In this document: positions 54,088 through 62,703 of the stretch, piece by piece
How positions within the stretch are numbered: the first letter of the stretch is position 1
Layout of the letters: the number at the start of each line of letters is the position of its first letter
NCBI RefSeq assembly: GCF_004216715.1
Contig: NZ_SGXG01000001.1
Coordinates: forward strand, 3,456,501-3,520,500
DNA: 64,000 nt
DNA from: Cecembia calidifontis
GTDB taxonomy: Bacteria > Bacteroidota > Bacteroidia > Cytophagales > Cyclobacteriaceae
Direction: 5' to 3'
Notes under the pieces: model-generated
Databases searched by the model: none
Seen by the model: the letters and a program-made list of their open reading frames with translations, nothing else
Told to the model about the DNA's origin: nothing
Program-made: the position numbers and the translations under genes

Positions 54088-56628
54088 TTACATCTTATCC
54101 CCAAAGAATATAGCATTGAAAAATAGTTTGTTCGTTCCAAACCAAGTTCCCCTGAAATTAGGGTTGTCGATAAAATGAATCACCCGACCCTGACCCACAG
54201 GGGAGACAAACACACTGGCGCTCTGCTTGACTTTTTCCAGGTTTGGTTTTGAAATATAACCTCCCAATAGGGGATTAGCTGTGTACCTGACAGGTGTCTG
54301 GTACCTGTTTTTGGATGGTTTGAAGAAAATGGAGGAATTACGGTAAACAGGCAATTCATGGTTTCGGTATCCATATCCCAAAGGATGGGTAATATCCAAA
54401 TGGGCCAAATAAATACTTCCTCCAATAGCCTGAGCACCTTCCAAATCCCTTCTGGAAGCAAATGATGCAAAATCAGGCCCTTGATCCGGGGAATCCGCTA
54501 GGTATTCTTCTTTTACTATTTCCTGTGATTGAAGCCACTGACTGGCAGACCTTAAAGAGATTATGGTTCCTCCCCGGCTAAGCCAATCTTTGATATGACT
54601 GATTTGACTGCTGTTCAAAGCACTGTAAAATCCCGATGGCAGAATCAATGTATTGTAGTCATACAAATTGACCCTTCCAAACAAGCTGATGTCCATTTTG
54701 GTGATCGGCATTCCGACTTTTGTATCCAAAAGATGCCAGATTTCTCCAGCTTCATACTGGGAAGAACCCTGACCTATCAGCATCAGTACTTTAGGTATCC
54801 TTACCGCAGATACATTATTGCTGCCCAAATCAATTCCTTTAAGGTTTAAACCGGTTGGAGTGGCAAAAACATGTTGACCGCTTTTGACAGCAGCAATTTG
54901 CAACTGTCTCCTCAACTCGTCCGGTCCGGTTTTTTGAAATGCGGTTGGGATTATCAGTGACCCAGCCGGAAATTCTTTAGTGCCTGCATCAGTAGAAGAT
55001 GTAAAGGGAAAGGCTGCAACTTCCACATGAATACCTGCACTTAGTAGCTGATGCAAGAATTGAGGGGCAAAGTAATCTGACCAGTCCAAAAGGTAGGCCA
55101 CATAGTTTGCACTTGAAGGAAAATGAAGTTCTGGCTTTTCCAAAGTGGTGATTTCCTTAGATGCAGAAAATGCGGTCTGTCCGGCATAAGGCATCCCATA
55201 AGCAAGGGCCATGGTCCAAGAGGAGGCATCATAAAAAACAGAATCGGCAAATTCAGTTACCTTTTCAAACATGCTACGGACCATCCTGTATTGAGGCTGG
55301 GAAGTCGGCACTACCCAGGATTTTCCTTTTTTGAAGGATTTACCTTCTAAAGTCAGGTCCCTGTCATTTTCATAGACTTTAATTTGATGATCCAACAAGA
55401 GTTGAAGAAAAAGTCTGTTTCTGGAAGCATCATGTTCGTCTCCAAAGATGTAGGATTTCACCTTATCCCTTGAAGCTTCACTGATGGCTGTCTGGAAAAA
55501 CTCACGCAGATACCGGTGCATGAATTCCCTTTCCTTTACACCGGCTTCCATGGTGGCAATAGATGTTTTCAACTGGTTACGGATGGTAAAGGCAAAAGTA
55601 ATGTCGCCTCTTTGAGAACTTTGCACATGACCACGAGACGAACCCTGTTCAAAGACAAGACCAAGCCCTCCCTGAATATCAGGATAAGTGGAACCATAAC
55701 CAGGGTAGGAATTGTCAAACACTTCCTTGGTCCAGTACAGGCTACCGATTTCATCTAATGCTTTAGCAAAATAGGATGCAAATTTGTTGTTGATTTCTTC
55801 ATAGTTCTTTCTGGGCACTACTGGATTTTCACTGCCAAAAGGCTTAGTAGGCTCAAAGAAATAGGTGCTGTTTGTTCCCATTTCATGAAAATCCCCCACT
55901 ACATTTGGGTACCAGGAATGATACCATGCAATTTTTGACTGAAGTTCAACCTGCGCTAATGGGAGCCAATCCCTATTGAGGTCAAACCAATAGTGGTTTA
56001 CACGTCCTGAAGGCCATATTTCATTATGTTCCCTGTCCAAAGGATCTGCCACAGGAGGATTCCCCTTATGCATATTGGCCCAATTGGTATGCCTGTCCCT
56101 TCCGTCAGGATTAATGGCAGGATCAATTAAGACCACTGCATTTTCCCGGATTTCTTTGGCCAATTCGGATTGGGAGGCCAACAACCAATAGGCGGTCAGG
56201 ATGGAGGCTTCACCTCCTGATGGTTCATTTCCGTGAACACTATAGGCAAGGTTAATAATGGCTGGCATCTGAGACACATCCGGCATTGTTTGTTTTGGGT
56301 CAGTCAGCTGGATATGAGTTTTTCGGATATTTTCCAGGTTTTGGATGTTTTCCTTCTTACTGATAATTAGTACCACCAGAGGCCTAAGCTGATTGGTTTG
56401 ACCGATAACCTGAAGCTCAGCCAATTCAGAACTGAAAGCCAGTTTTTCAAAATAAGCAATCAGTCTGTCATAACGGGTGTGCCATTCTCCTATTTCATAG
56501 CCAAGGAATTCTTTAGGGCTAGGTATTGAGGGATCAAATTTTTCTCCCGGAAAATAATAATCTTGTTGAGCGGCCAATTGACCGAAAGTCAAAAACACAA
56601 GAAGCAAAATGAGTAGGTGTCTCTGCAT
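54088..56628 (-). CDS. Secreted M14-family zinc carboxypeptidase-like protein
   Basis: This 846-residue protein has a signal peptide ending AAQ (about residue 20) and a zinc carboxypeptidase domain (about 60-380) with the ligand motif SVHGNEPSGGE (about residue 135) and NRDWLPLAQVE. GDFHEMGTNSTYFFEP supplies the third histidine. The C-terminal ~400 residues contain a Rossmann-like segment (YDYNTLILPSGFYSAL, WLSRGGTIISLRSA), as found in large Bacteroidota M14 proteins. It should digest peptides outside the cytoplasm. The gene ends 22 bases from the IS1595 end. Confidence 0.9.
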   Translation of the reverse strand: MQRHLLILLLVFLTFGQLAAQQDYYFPGEKFDPSIPSPKEFLGYEIGEWHTRYDRLIAYFEKLAFSSELAELQVIGQTNQLRPLVVLIISKKENIQNLENIRKTHIQLTDPKQTMPDVSQMPAIINLAYSVHGNEPSGGEASILTAYWLLASQSELAKEIRENAVVLIDPAINPDGRDRHTNWANMHKGNPPVADPLDREHNEIWPSGRVNHYWFDLNRDWLPLAQVELQSKIAWYHSWYPNVVGDFHEMGTNSTYFFEPTKPFGSENPVVPRKNYEEINNKFASYFAKALDEIGSLYWTKEVFDNSYPGYGSTYPDIQGGLGLVFEQGSSRGHVQSSQRGDITFAFTIRNQLKTSIATMEAGVKEREFMHRYLREFFQTAISEASRDKVKSYIFGDEHDASRNRLFLQLLLDHQIKVYENDRDLTLEGKSFKKGKSWVVPTSQPQYRMVRSMFEKVTEFADSVFYDASSWTMALAYGMPYAGQTAFSASKEITTLEKPELHFPSSANYVAYLLDWSDYFAPQFLHQLLSAGIHVEVAAFPFTSSTDAGTKEFPAGSLIIPTAFQKTGPDELRRQLQIAAVKSGQHVFATPTGLNLKGIDLGSNNVSAVRIPKVLMLIGQGSSQYEAGEIWHLLDTKVGMPITKMDISLFGRVNLYDYNTLILPSGFYSALNSSQISHIKDWLSRGGTIISLRSASQWLQSQEIVKEEYLADSPDQGPDFASFASRRDLEGAQAIGGSIYLAHLDITHPLGYGYRNHELPVYRNSSIFFKPSKNRYQTPVRYTANPLLGGYISKPNLEKVKQSASVFVSPVGQGRVIHFIDNPNFRGTWFGTNKLFFNAIFFGDKM

Positions 56629-56752
56629 AGGATTTTAAATTTCCTGAAAATATCATTTTCGAAGGGCCATCAAAAACGAAAATACATCAACGGCTTTTGA
56701 ATACTTGGGAATTGAATTAATTTGGGATATCAAATCATTAACCAATAAACCT

Positions 56753-57511
56753 ATGAAGACAATATTGAGTAGTTTTTCGGTTTTCGCCATTGTTTTGGCA
56801 GCGGTCCCGCTTTTCGCACAACAAATCGAATTTAAATTACCGCCCCAGGCAACAGAATTTTATGAACCTGCTGTTAGGAAAGTGACTCCCGGAAAGGAAA
56901 ACAGCATGCCCCCATCAGATGCCATTGTGCTCTTTGACGGCTCCAGTTTGAATAATTTTGTGAGCTCAAGAACAGGGCAAAATCCCGAATGGACCTTGCA
57001 AAACGGCATTATGACGGTAGCACCGGGAAAAGGTGATATTCAGACCAAATTGGGTTTTGGAGACATGCAATTGCATATTGAATGGTCTGCACCTACCGTC
57101 ATCAAGGGAGAAGGACAGGGGAGAGGAAATTCCGGTATTTTTTTGATGTCCCATTATGAGGTACAGGTTCTGGATTCCTATGAGAGCAAAACCTATGTCA
57201 ACGGACAGGCTGCCAGTATTTACAAGCAGCATCCGCCATTGGTCAATGCCATGAAAGCCCCAGGAGAGTGGAACACTTATGATATTTATTTTACCGCACC
57301 CCGTTTTAATGCGGACGGCATGTTGGTTTCACCAGCAAGGGTAACCGTAGTGCACAATGGAGTACTTGTACAGAACAATGTTGAAATCAAAGGGCCTACT
57401 GAATATATCGGTATTCCTAATTACAAAGCGCATCCTGATGAACTTCCCATCAAATTGCAGGATCACGGAGATTTGGTCAGCTTTAGGAATATTTGGGTTA
57501 GAAAACTTTAA
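56753..57511 (+). CDS. Secreted DUF1080-domain protein (3-keto-disaccharide hydrolase-like)
   Basis: The product of 252 residues from the ATG at 56753 has a signal peptide ending FAQ, then a DUF1080 beta-sandwich: IVLFDGSSLNNFV, GDIQTKLGFGDMQLHIEW, GRGNSGIFLM, YEVQVLDSYESKTYV and LQDHGDLVSFRNIWVRKL. Proteins of this domain are linked to hydrolysis of 3-keto-sugars in Bacteroidota. Such a role would fit the GMC and Gfo/Idh-type oxidoreductases elsewhere in the window, though they are not linked to it. A longer frame from a TTG at 56705 is unlikely. Confidence 0.88.
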   Translation: MKTILSSFSVFAIVLAAVPLFAQQIEFKLPPQATEFYEPAVRKVTPGKENSMPPSDAIVLFDGSSLNNFVSSRTGQNPEWTLQNGIMTVAPGKGDIQTKLGFGDMQLHIEWSAPTVIKGEGQGRGNSGIFLMSHYEVQVLDSYESKTYVNGQAASIYKQHPPLVNAMKAPGEWNTYDIYFTAPRFNADGMLVSPARVTVVHNGVLVQNNVEIKGPTEYIGIPNYKAHPDELPIKLQDHGDLVSFRNIWVRKL

Positions 57512-57518
57512 GGTTTAG

Positions 57519-57547
57519 AAGCCAGGTTGAATGCAGCCTGGCTTTTT
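57519..57547 (+). terminator. Terminator after the DUF1080 gene
   Basis: AAGCCAGG / CCTGGCTT stem with T residues, at the convergent end of the nicotinate phosphoribosyltransferase gene. Confidence 0.8.
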
Positions 57548-58959
57548 CATTTTTTAAACCTTTCTTTGATTTCAAGTCTTTGTTGATGCAGTTGCTCACT
57601 TAGACCCACCTTATACACATGTGGATTTTCAAACCGCTTGTATTCATCTGGTAATTGTTTTAGTTGGTTTTTGAGATTGATTTGAGCTTCCTCAAGGGAA
57701 ATTTGCTCACTGATGATTTCTCCTTGCTTCATGACGGCTTGCATTACCGGTTCAAATTCCACATCCGAAAAAGAAAGCTGCTGCATGGGATCAAAAGGAT
57801 GAACCATTTTATCGAAATGGATTTCTTCATGAAATCCTACCACATCTGCGCCAAGCAATGTCCCATTTTTTTGAACCACCCTGAAGGTTTGTTTTTTACC
57901 GGGCAAGGTGACTTTCTTAAGGTTTTCAGAGATCTTGATTCTTGGTTTGCCATAAGCATAGGCCAATTTATATACGCCATCAAAAGCGGCATCGGGAGGA
58001 GCAGTCACCAAGCTTGTTCCCACACCAAATACATCGATTGGCGCGCCCTGTTCCAAGAGGCTTTTGATGACCTGTTCATCCAGTTGATTGGAAGCAGTAA
58101 TTTTAACGTAATATAAACCAGCCATGTCCAGCATCTTTCTGGCCTCTTTAGAAAGGTAGGCCAAATCACCACTGTCCAAACGGATACCTGCTAACTTTTT
58201 ACCCATGGCTTCCATTTCTTGAGCTACGGTAATGGCATTGGGAATCCCTGAATGGAGCGTATCATAAGTATCTACCAAAAGCGTACAATTATTGGGTCTT
58301 TTGGATGCAAAATCCCTGAAAGCGGAAATCTCATCATCAAAACTCTGAACAAAAGAATGGGCCATAGTGCCCACAGCATGGAGGCCAAAATCCAGAGCCG
58401 CTTTAGTATTGCTACTGGCATCAAACCCTCCCACTATAGCCGCCCTGGCAGCATGATACCCCCCGAGTCCTTGGGCTCTCCTCAATCCAAAATCAACCAA
58501 GTAACGGTCTTTTGCGGCCAATCGCATCCTGGAAGCTTTTGTGGCGATTAAGGATTGAAAATTTATAATATTTAAAAGTAGGGTTTCTATTAACTGAGAT
58601 TCCAGGATTCCACCTTCTACCCGGATAACAGGTTCGGTTGGAAAAATAAGGGTTCCTTCTTTGGGTGCATAAACGTTACCTCTAAATTTGAAATTCCTGA
58701 GGTATTTCAAAAAGCTCTTGTTAAAGCCTAGACCTTTTAAATAATCAAGTTCCCGGGGCTGGAACCTCAGGTCTTCAAGGGCTGTCAATAATGTACCTGA
58801 TCCTGCAAATACCGCATAACCTCCCTCAAATGGTAATTTTCTAAAGAAATAATCAAAAACGGCCAATTCTTCATGTTTTCCTCCAAGGAAATACGCTTCT
58901 GCCATACTGAGCTCGTAGAGGTCAGTAAATAAACCGGTCAAGGTAAATTCTTCTTTCAT
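57547..58959 (-). CDS. pncB: Nicotinate phosphoribosyltransferase
   Basis: The 470-residue enzyme shows the family pattern: LYELSMAEAYFLGGKHEE, FDYFFRKLPFEGGYAVFAG near residue 40, the histidine region AVGTMAHSFVQSF near 210 and GIRLDSGDLAYLSKEAR near 255. FGVGTSLVTAPPDAAFDGVYKL lies near 320. It joins nicotinate with PRPP in NAD salvage. It lies 101 bases downstream of the ROK-type kinase on the same strand and could share its transcript. Confidence 0.93.
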   Translation of the reverse strand: MKEEFTLTGLFTDLYELSMAEAYFLGGKHEELAVFDYFFRKLPFEGGYAVFAGSGTLLTALEDLRFQPRELDYLKGLGFNKSFLKYLRNFKFRGNVYAPKEGTLIFPTEPVIRVEGGILESQLIETLLLNIINFQSLIATKASRMRLAAKDRYLVDFGLRRAQGLGGYHAARAAIVGGFDASSNTKAALDFGLHAVGTMAHSFVQSFDDEISAFRDFASKRPNNCTLLVDTYDTLHSGIPNAITVAQEMEAMGKKLAGIRLDSGDLAYLSKEARKMLDMAGLYYVKITASNQLDEQVIKSLLEQGAPIDVFGVGTSLVTAPPDAAFDGVYKLAYAYGKPRIKISENLKKVTLPGKKQTFRVVQKNGTLLGADVVGFHEEIHFDKMVHPFDPMQQLSFSDVEFEPVMQAVMKQGEIISEQISLEEAQINLKNQLKQLPDEYKRFENPHVYKVGLSEQLHQQRLEIKERFKK

Positions 58960-59060
58960 TAAGGAAAGATCGACAATTCTTAAGGCTGAAAAAATGATAA
59001 AGGTCAGGTATATGGATAATTAATACCTGACCTTGAAACGATATTGCCAGAAATAAAAGA

Positions 59061-59759
59061 CTACAGCTTATCTCTCCATAGCTTAAATCCACCTTCGTAG
59101 GCCAACTGATTGTTTCCCAGCCTACAGCCTTCGGGAACTTGCGTGATGTATTTAGACTTTCCTCCTCCCAAAACAATATCATCAGGAAGAAAGGCTGCTT
59201 TGAAACGGGAAACTACCACATGCACATGCTTTTCCCATTTTGCCTGTCCCAATCTTTCAAGGCCTCTGATTCCCAAATAATCCTCAAAAGTTCCTTTACG
59301 ATAGGTTAGGTGTGCCAATTCCATGGGTAAGACCTTACCGTCTACAACGATGGCTGATCCAAGGCCTGTTCCAAAACCCAAAAACAATAGAACACCTTTG
59401 CCAGAATAGGAACCTAAAGCCTGCATGGCTGCATCATTGATGATTTTTACAGGTTTACCAAACGCCTTAACAAAATCAAATTCCTTCCAGCCCGGCCCTA
59501 AATTTTTGGGCTCTGTAATTACAGCTCCACGTTTAATTATGCCGGGAAAACCTATGGACACCACATCATAGTCCCAATCTTTGGTCATTTCCAGTACCCC
59601 TTCCACCATTTTATCTGGCGTCATATCCGGACCGGAAGGAAATTTCCTTCTCTCTTCCGGACCTTCTAATTTGGCTTTAATATTCGTACCTCCTACGTCA
59701 ATGGTAAGTATTCTCAAAATATACAAGTTTGGATGATGCAGCAATTTATAAAAATGCAT
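59061..59759 (-). CDS. ROK-family kinase, polyphosphate glucokinase-like
   Basis: The protein has the ROK phosphate-1 loop LRILTIDVGGTNIKAKL, phosphate-2 GFGTGLGSAIVVDG (about residue 130), IGFPGIIKRG and NDAAMQALGSY, with the catalytic aspartate in NDAA. The short length (218-232 residues) resembles polyphosphate/ATP glucokinases. An ATG at 59759 gives 232 residues; a TTG at 59717 would start exactly at RILTIDVGG and is at least as plausible. It should phosphorylate a hexose such as glucose. Confidence 0.85.
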   Translation of the reverse strand: MHFYKLLHHPNLYILRILTIDVGGTNIKAKLEGPEERRKFPSGPDMTPDKMVEGVLEMTKDWDYDVVSIGFPGIIKRGAVITEPKNLGPGWKEFDFVKAFGKPVKIINDAAMQALGSYSGKGVLLFLGFGTGLGSAIVVDGKVLPMELAHLTYRKGTFEDYLGIRGLERLGQAKWEKHVHVVVSRFKAAFLPDDIVLGGGKSKYITQVPEGCRLGNNQLAYEGGFKLWRDKL

Positions 59760-59940
59760 CGGGCATGCAAAACACTATTTTTTGAATCCATTTAATTTTT
59801 TGGATGAGGTGCTTCAAAAAAAATCGGCAAGGATTTTGTGATCAAATGAAAAAAAATAATGGTGTAATACAAAATTTATCTTCACAAATAGATTTATGTA
59901 AAAAATATAAAATTGTTAATAAATATTTTTTGAAATTTTA

Positions 59941-59972
59941 TTTGCAATTGAGAAAGAAAGCCCATATTTTAG
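59941..59972 (+). promoter_or_regulatory. Possible promoter of the CAP-domain gene
   Basis: TTTG at 59941-59944 and TATTTTAG at 59965-59972, 20 bases apart, one mismatch from the Bacteroidota consensus. The rest of the 290-base gap before 60050 is AT-rich without other signals. Confidence 0.4.
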
Positions 59973-60049
59973 TGACAGTTAATCACCCATAATTTTTTTC
60001 CTTGTTAGACAGTTACCAGTCCCAATGAGGAAAGTTTAAAAGTAGGTTT

Positions 60050-60574
60050 ATGAGAATCACCCATTTACTCAAAAGGCAGGCGCTATTTTGCATGGTTGGC
60101 ATCGTTTTTACCATGAGCGCCTGCGTTGAATTTCCTGAATCCTTCGAAAAAGCCGAACCAGAAATTGTAATGGTTCCTTTGGAATTTGATCATCAAAAAT
60201 TGCTGTTTCATGTGAATGAATTAAGGACTAAAGGATGTACCTGCGGTCAAAAAGAAATGCCGGCTGTTGATCCTTTGAATTGGAACAATTTATTGGCAAA
60301 AGCAGCCCAAAAACATTCGGATGACATGCATCAGAACAATTTTTTTAATCATATAGGTTCTGATAATTCGACCTTGGAAATCCGTGTCAATCAGATCGGA
60401 TACAGATGGCGTTCATTAGGGGAAAATATTGCACGTGGAAATATGGATGAAGCCAAGGCTGTTCAAGCCTGGAAGGATAGCCCGGGACATTGTGAGTTGA
60501 TGATGGCTGCTGATTTTTTGGAAGTTGGAGCAGGAAAAAAAGGGGAATTTTGGACAATGGTTTTGGCAAAATAG
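60050..60574 (+). CDS. CAP-domain (SCP/PR-1-like) lipoprotein
   Basis: The 174-residue protein has a lipoprotein signal (MSACVEF, cysteine at about residue 25) and a CAP domain: LLFHVNELRTKGC, LAKAAQKHSDDMHQNNFFNH, YRWRSLGENIARG and WKDSPGHCELMM, with the histidines and glutamates of the family's cleft. Bacterial CAP proteins are secreted and mostly of unknown function. A CTCGQ cysteine pair near residue 63 is unusual. Confidence 0.9.
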   Translation: MRITHLLKRQALFCMVGIVFTMSACVEFPESFEKAEPEIVMVPLEFDHQKLLFHVNELRTKGCTCGQKEMPAVDPLNWNNLLAKAAQKHSDDMHQNNFFNHIGSDNSTLEIRVNQIGYRWRSLGENIARGNMDEAKAVQAWKDSPGHCELMMAADFLEVGAGKKGEFWTMVLAK

Positions 60575-60737
60575 TAAATGGGATAATTTTTTATTTTTTT
60601 GATCTGCTTCCTCTTTACTCTTATTTATTCTGTTATTTTAAACTTTCAGAAATTTTATTCCTGTTGTTAAGTTTTTTATAGAATAAAAATTGCTTATTCT
60701 CAATTTTTTTCTTTATTTCATTGCACATTGACCCAAA

Positions 60738-61355
60738 ATGAGACCAGCAAACCTTCATAAAACCGAACATTTGGTGAAAAGCCTCAAAAATGGCTGTGAA
60801 AAGTGCTATACTGAACTTTATAATTTTTTTTATCCCAAAATTATTAATACGGCAAAAAAATTTGGAATAGAAGAAGAAGATGCCCGCGAAATGGCGCAGG
60901 ATATTTTTTTGAATGTTTGGAAAAACAGAGAAAATTTAAAACCTGAACTTTCTTTTAATGCTTATCTGCTTACTGTTTTAAAGTCAAAAATCTACCATCA
61001 GGCCAAAAAAGAAGTCAGAAAATCGAAATATGTAAAATATGCCCTTAAACAGCAGGGAATAACCGTGAATACTACGGAAAACCAAATCGAGTACGAAGAA
61101 TTGGAAATCATATCCCAGGCTGTCATTGACAACCTGCCAAAACAACAAAAGGAAATATTTTTCATGAGAAGCATCAAACATGTTTCGTCCGGTGAAATCT
61201 CTGAACATTTAGGCCTTTCAAAAAGAACAGTCGAAAATCATTTCTACCTTGCCTCTAAAACCATAAAAAATGAACTCGAAAAAAGATTCAGGCTACCTTT
61301 AAAACCCTTGCACGTAGAAATTGCTTTTTTGATATTGCTTCCTTGCCTTTATTAA
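60738..61355 (+). CDS. ECF-type RNA polymerase sigma-70 factor
   Basis: The 205-residue protein has region 2 (YTELYNFFYPKIINTAKKFG, EDAREMAQDIFLNVWKNREN) and region 4 (LPKQQKEIFFMRSIKHVSSG, LGLSKRTVENHFYLASKTIK). It is of the Bacteroidota sigma/FecR type. The hydrophobic C-terminal tail (IAFLILLPCL) is common in these factors. It should direct transcription of the receptor genes downstream, under control of the FecR protein. Confidence 0.93.
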   Translation: MRPANLHKTEHLVKSLKNGCEKCYTELYNFFYPKIINTAKKFGIEEEDAREMAQDIFLNVWKNRENLKPELSFNAYLLTVLKSKIYHQAKKEVRKSKYVKYALKQQGITVNTTENQIEYEELEIISQAVIDNLPKQQKEIFFMRSIKHVSSGEISEHLGLSKRTVENHFYLASKTIKNELEKRFRLPLKPLHVEIAFLILLPCLY

Positions 61356-61598
61356 TACATCCTAAAAGTTCTCCTTTTCCCTGCAGTGAAATTTTCTTAA
61401 CCTCTGCCTATTCTCTCATAGATCAACCTGATCCATTCACTTTTAATTTATTTTATTTCATTAGTCTACCCTCATTTCGCAATTTTATTCAATGCCAAAT
61501 TTATTTTTGACCTGGTTCATTTATATAATTTAATTTTTTTTCATTGACAATTGAGTAAATGAATGTATTGAAGACTATATAAGTCAAAACTCCCCAAT

Positions 61599-62579
61599 AT
61601 GAAGTTTACCAAACAGGATTATCTTGACTACATCCAAGGAAAATTGGACAGCAAAAAAGCAGCCTCATTTTCCCATTGGATGGAAAGTAAAGAGGGGGAA
61701 AGAATATTTCATCAATGGGTAGAAGAGGAATGGGAAGAGGAAGTCAAAAATTCAGAAGATCCCAAACAAGAAGATAAGGCAGCCATAATAAATCCTGGTT
61801 CAAATGGAAAAAATACGATTGAATGGAGACTCTGGGCTGCTATTATTTCAATTTTTATTGTTGCCAGTCTGCTCCTTTACAATGGAAAAGAAGGCCATCT
61901 TCCGGAGGAATATAAAACTGAAATCAAGAACACTGAAGTCCAAAAGAGCGCTCCTAAAGGGAAAAAAACCAAAATCAAACTTCCCGATGGTTCTTTGGTC
62001 TACCTGAATTCTGAAAGCAGCATTACTTATTTAACCGATTTTTCAGACAAGAGAACAATTCACCTTAAAGGAGAAGCATTTTTTGAAGTTCAATCCGATC
62101 CATCCAAACCCTTTACTGTTGTTACCGGCCCTATAAGTACTCAGGCCCTTGGAACAAGCTTTAATATCAATGCCTATGAAGAAGACCTGGAAATTATTGT
62201 GGCCCTTGCTTCAGGCAAAATCAAAGTTAGCCATGAATTGAATGGGCAGGAAGTTTTTGTAGATCCAGGGGAGGCCGTCGATTATAATATGGGTGATTCC
62301 CATATAACAAAGGATCAAGTGGATATCCAAAAGATTTTGAATTGGAAAAACGGCATTCTCCACTTTGAAAAAATCCCTTTTCCTCAGGTAATCAAAACAC
62401 TGGAAAGGTGGTATGGGGTGGATTTTGAAGTTAAAAATCAAAAGGACCTTCCGCTTTATAAATGTTCAGGAACATTTCAACCCAATGAATACCTCAGCAA
62501 TGTTTTGGCTGTTTTGGCACATTCAGTGGATTTCAACTATACCATACAGGGAAAAAAAGTAATTCTGGAATTTAAATGA
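61599..62579 (+). CDS. FecR-family anti-sigma factor
   Basis: This 326-residue protein has a cytoplasmic N-terminal part (about 1-80), one membrane segment (WAAIISIFIVASLLLYN, about residues 83-99), and a periplasmic FecR domain (KTKIKLPDGSLVYLNSESS; GEAFFEVQSDPSKPFTV; QALGTSFNINAY). A C-terminal DUF4974-type domain (FPQVIKTLERWYGVDFEV) completes it. It relays the state of the outer-membrane receptor to the sigma factor. Confidence 0.93.
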   Translation: MKFTKQDYLDYIQGKLDSKKAASFSHWMESKEGERIFHQWVEEEWEEEVKNSEDPKQEDKAAIINPGSNGKNTIEWRLWAAIISIFIVASLLLYNGKEGHLPEEYKTEIKNTEVQKSAPKGKKTKIKLPDGSLVYLNSESSITYLTDFSDKRTIHLKGEAFFEVQSDPSKPFTVVTGPISTQALGTSFNINAYEEDLEIIVALASGKIKVSHELNGQEVFVDPGEAVDYNMGDSHITKDQVDIQKILNWKNGILHFEKIPFPQVIKTLERWYGVDFEVKNQKDLPLYKCSGTFQPNEYLSNVLAVLAHSVDFNYTIQGKKVILEFK

Positions 62580-62703
62580 CATGCCTATGAAACATCAAAA
62601 AAACTAACCATTTCCAAACCTATTACCCAAGCTCTCAAACCAAATTTATAATCAACTTGGGAATACCATAATTATTTGTTTGTACAATTTATCAACCCAA
62701 AAT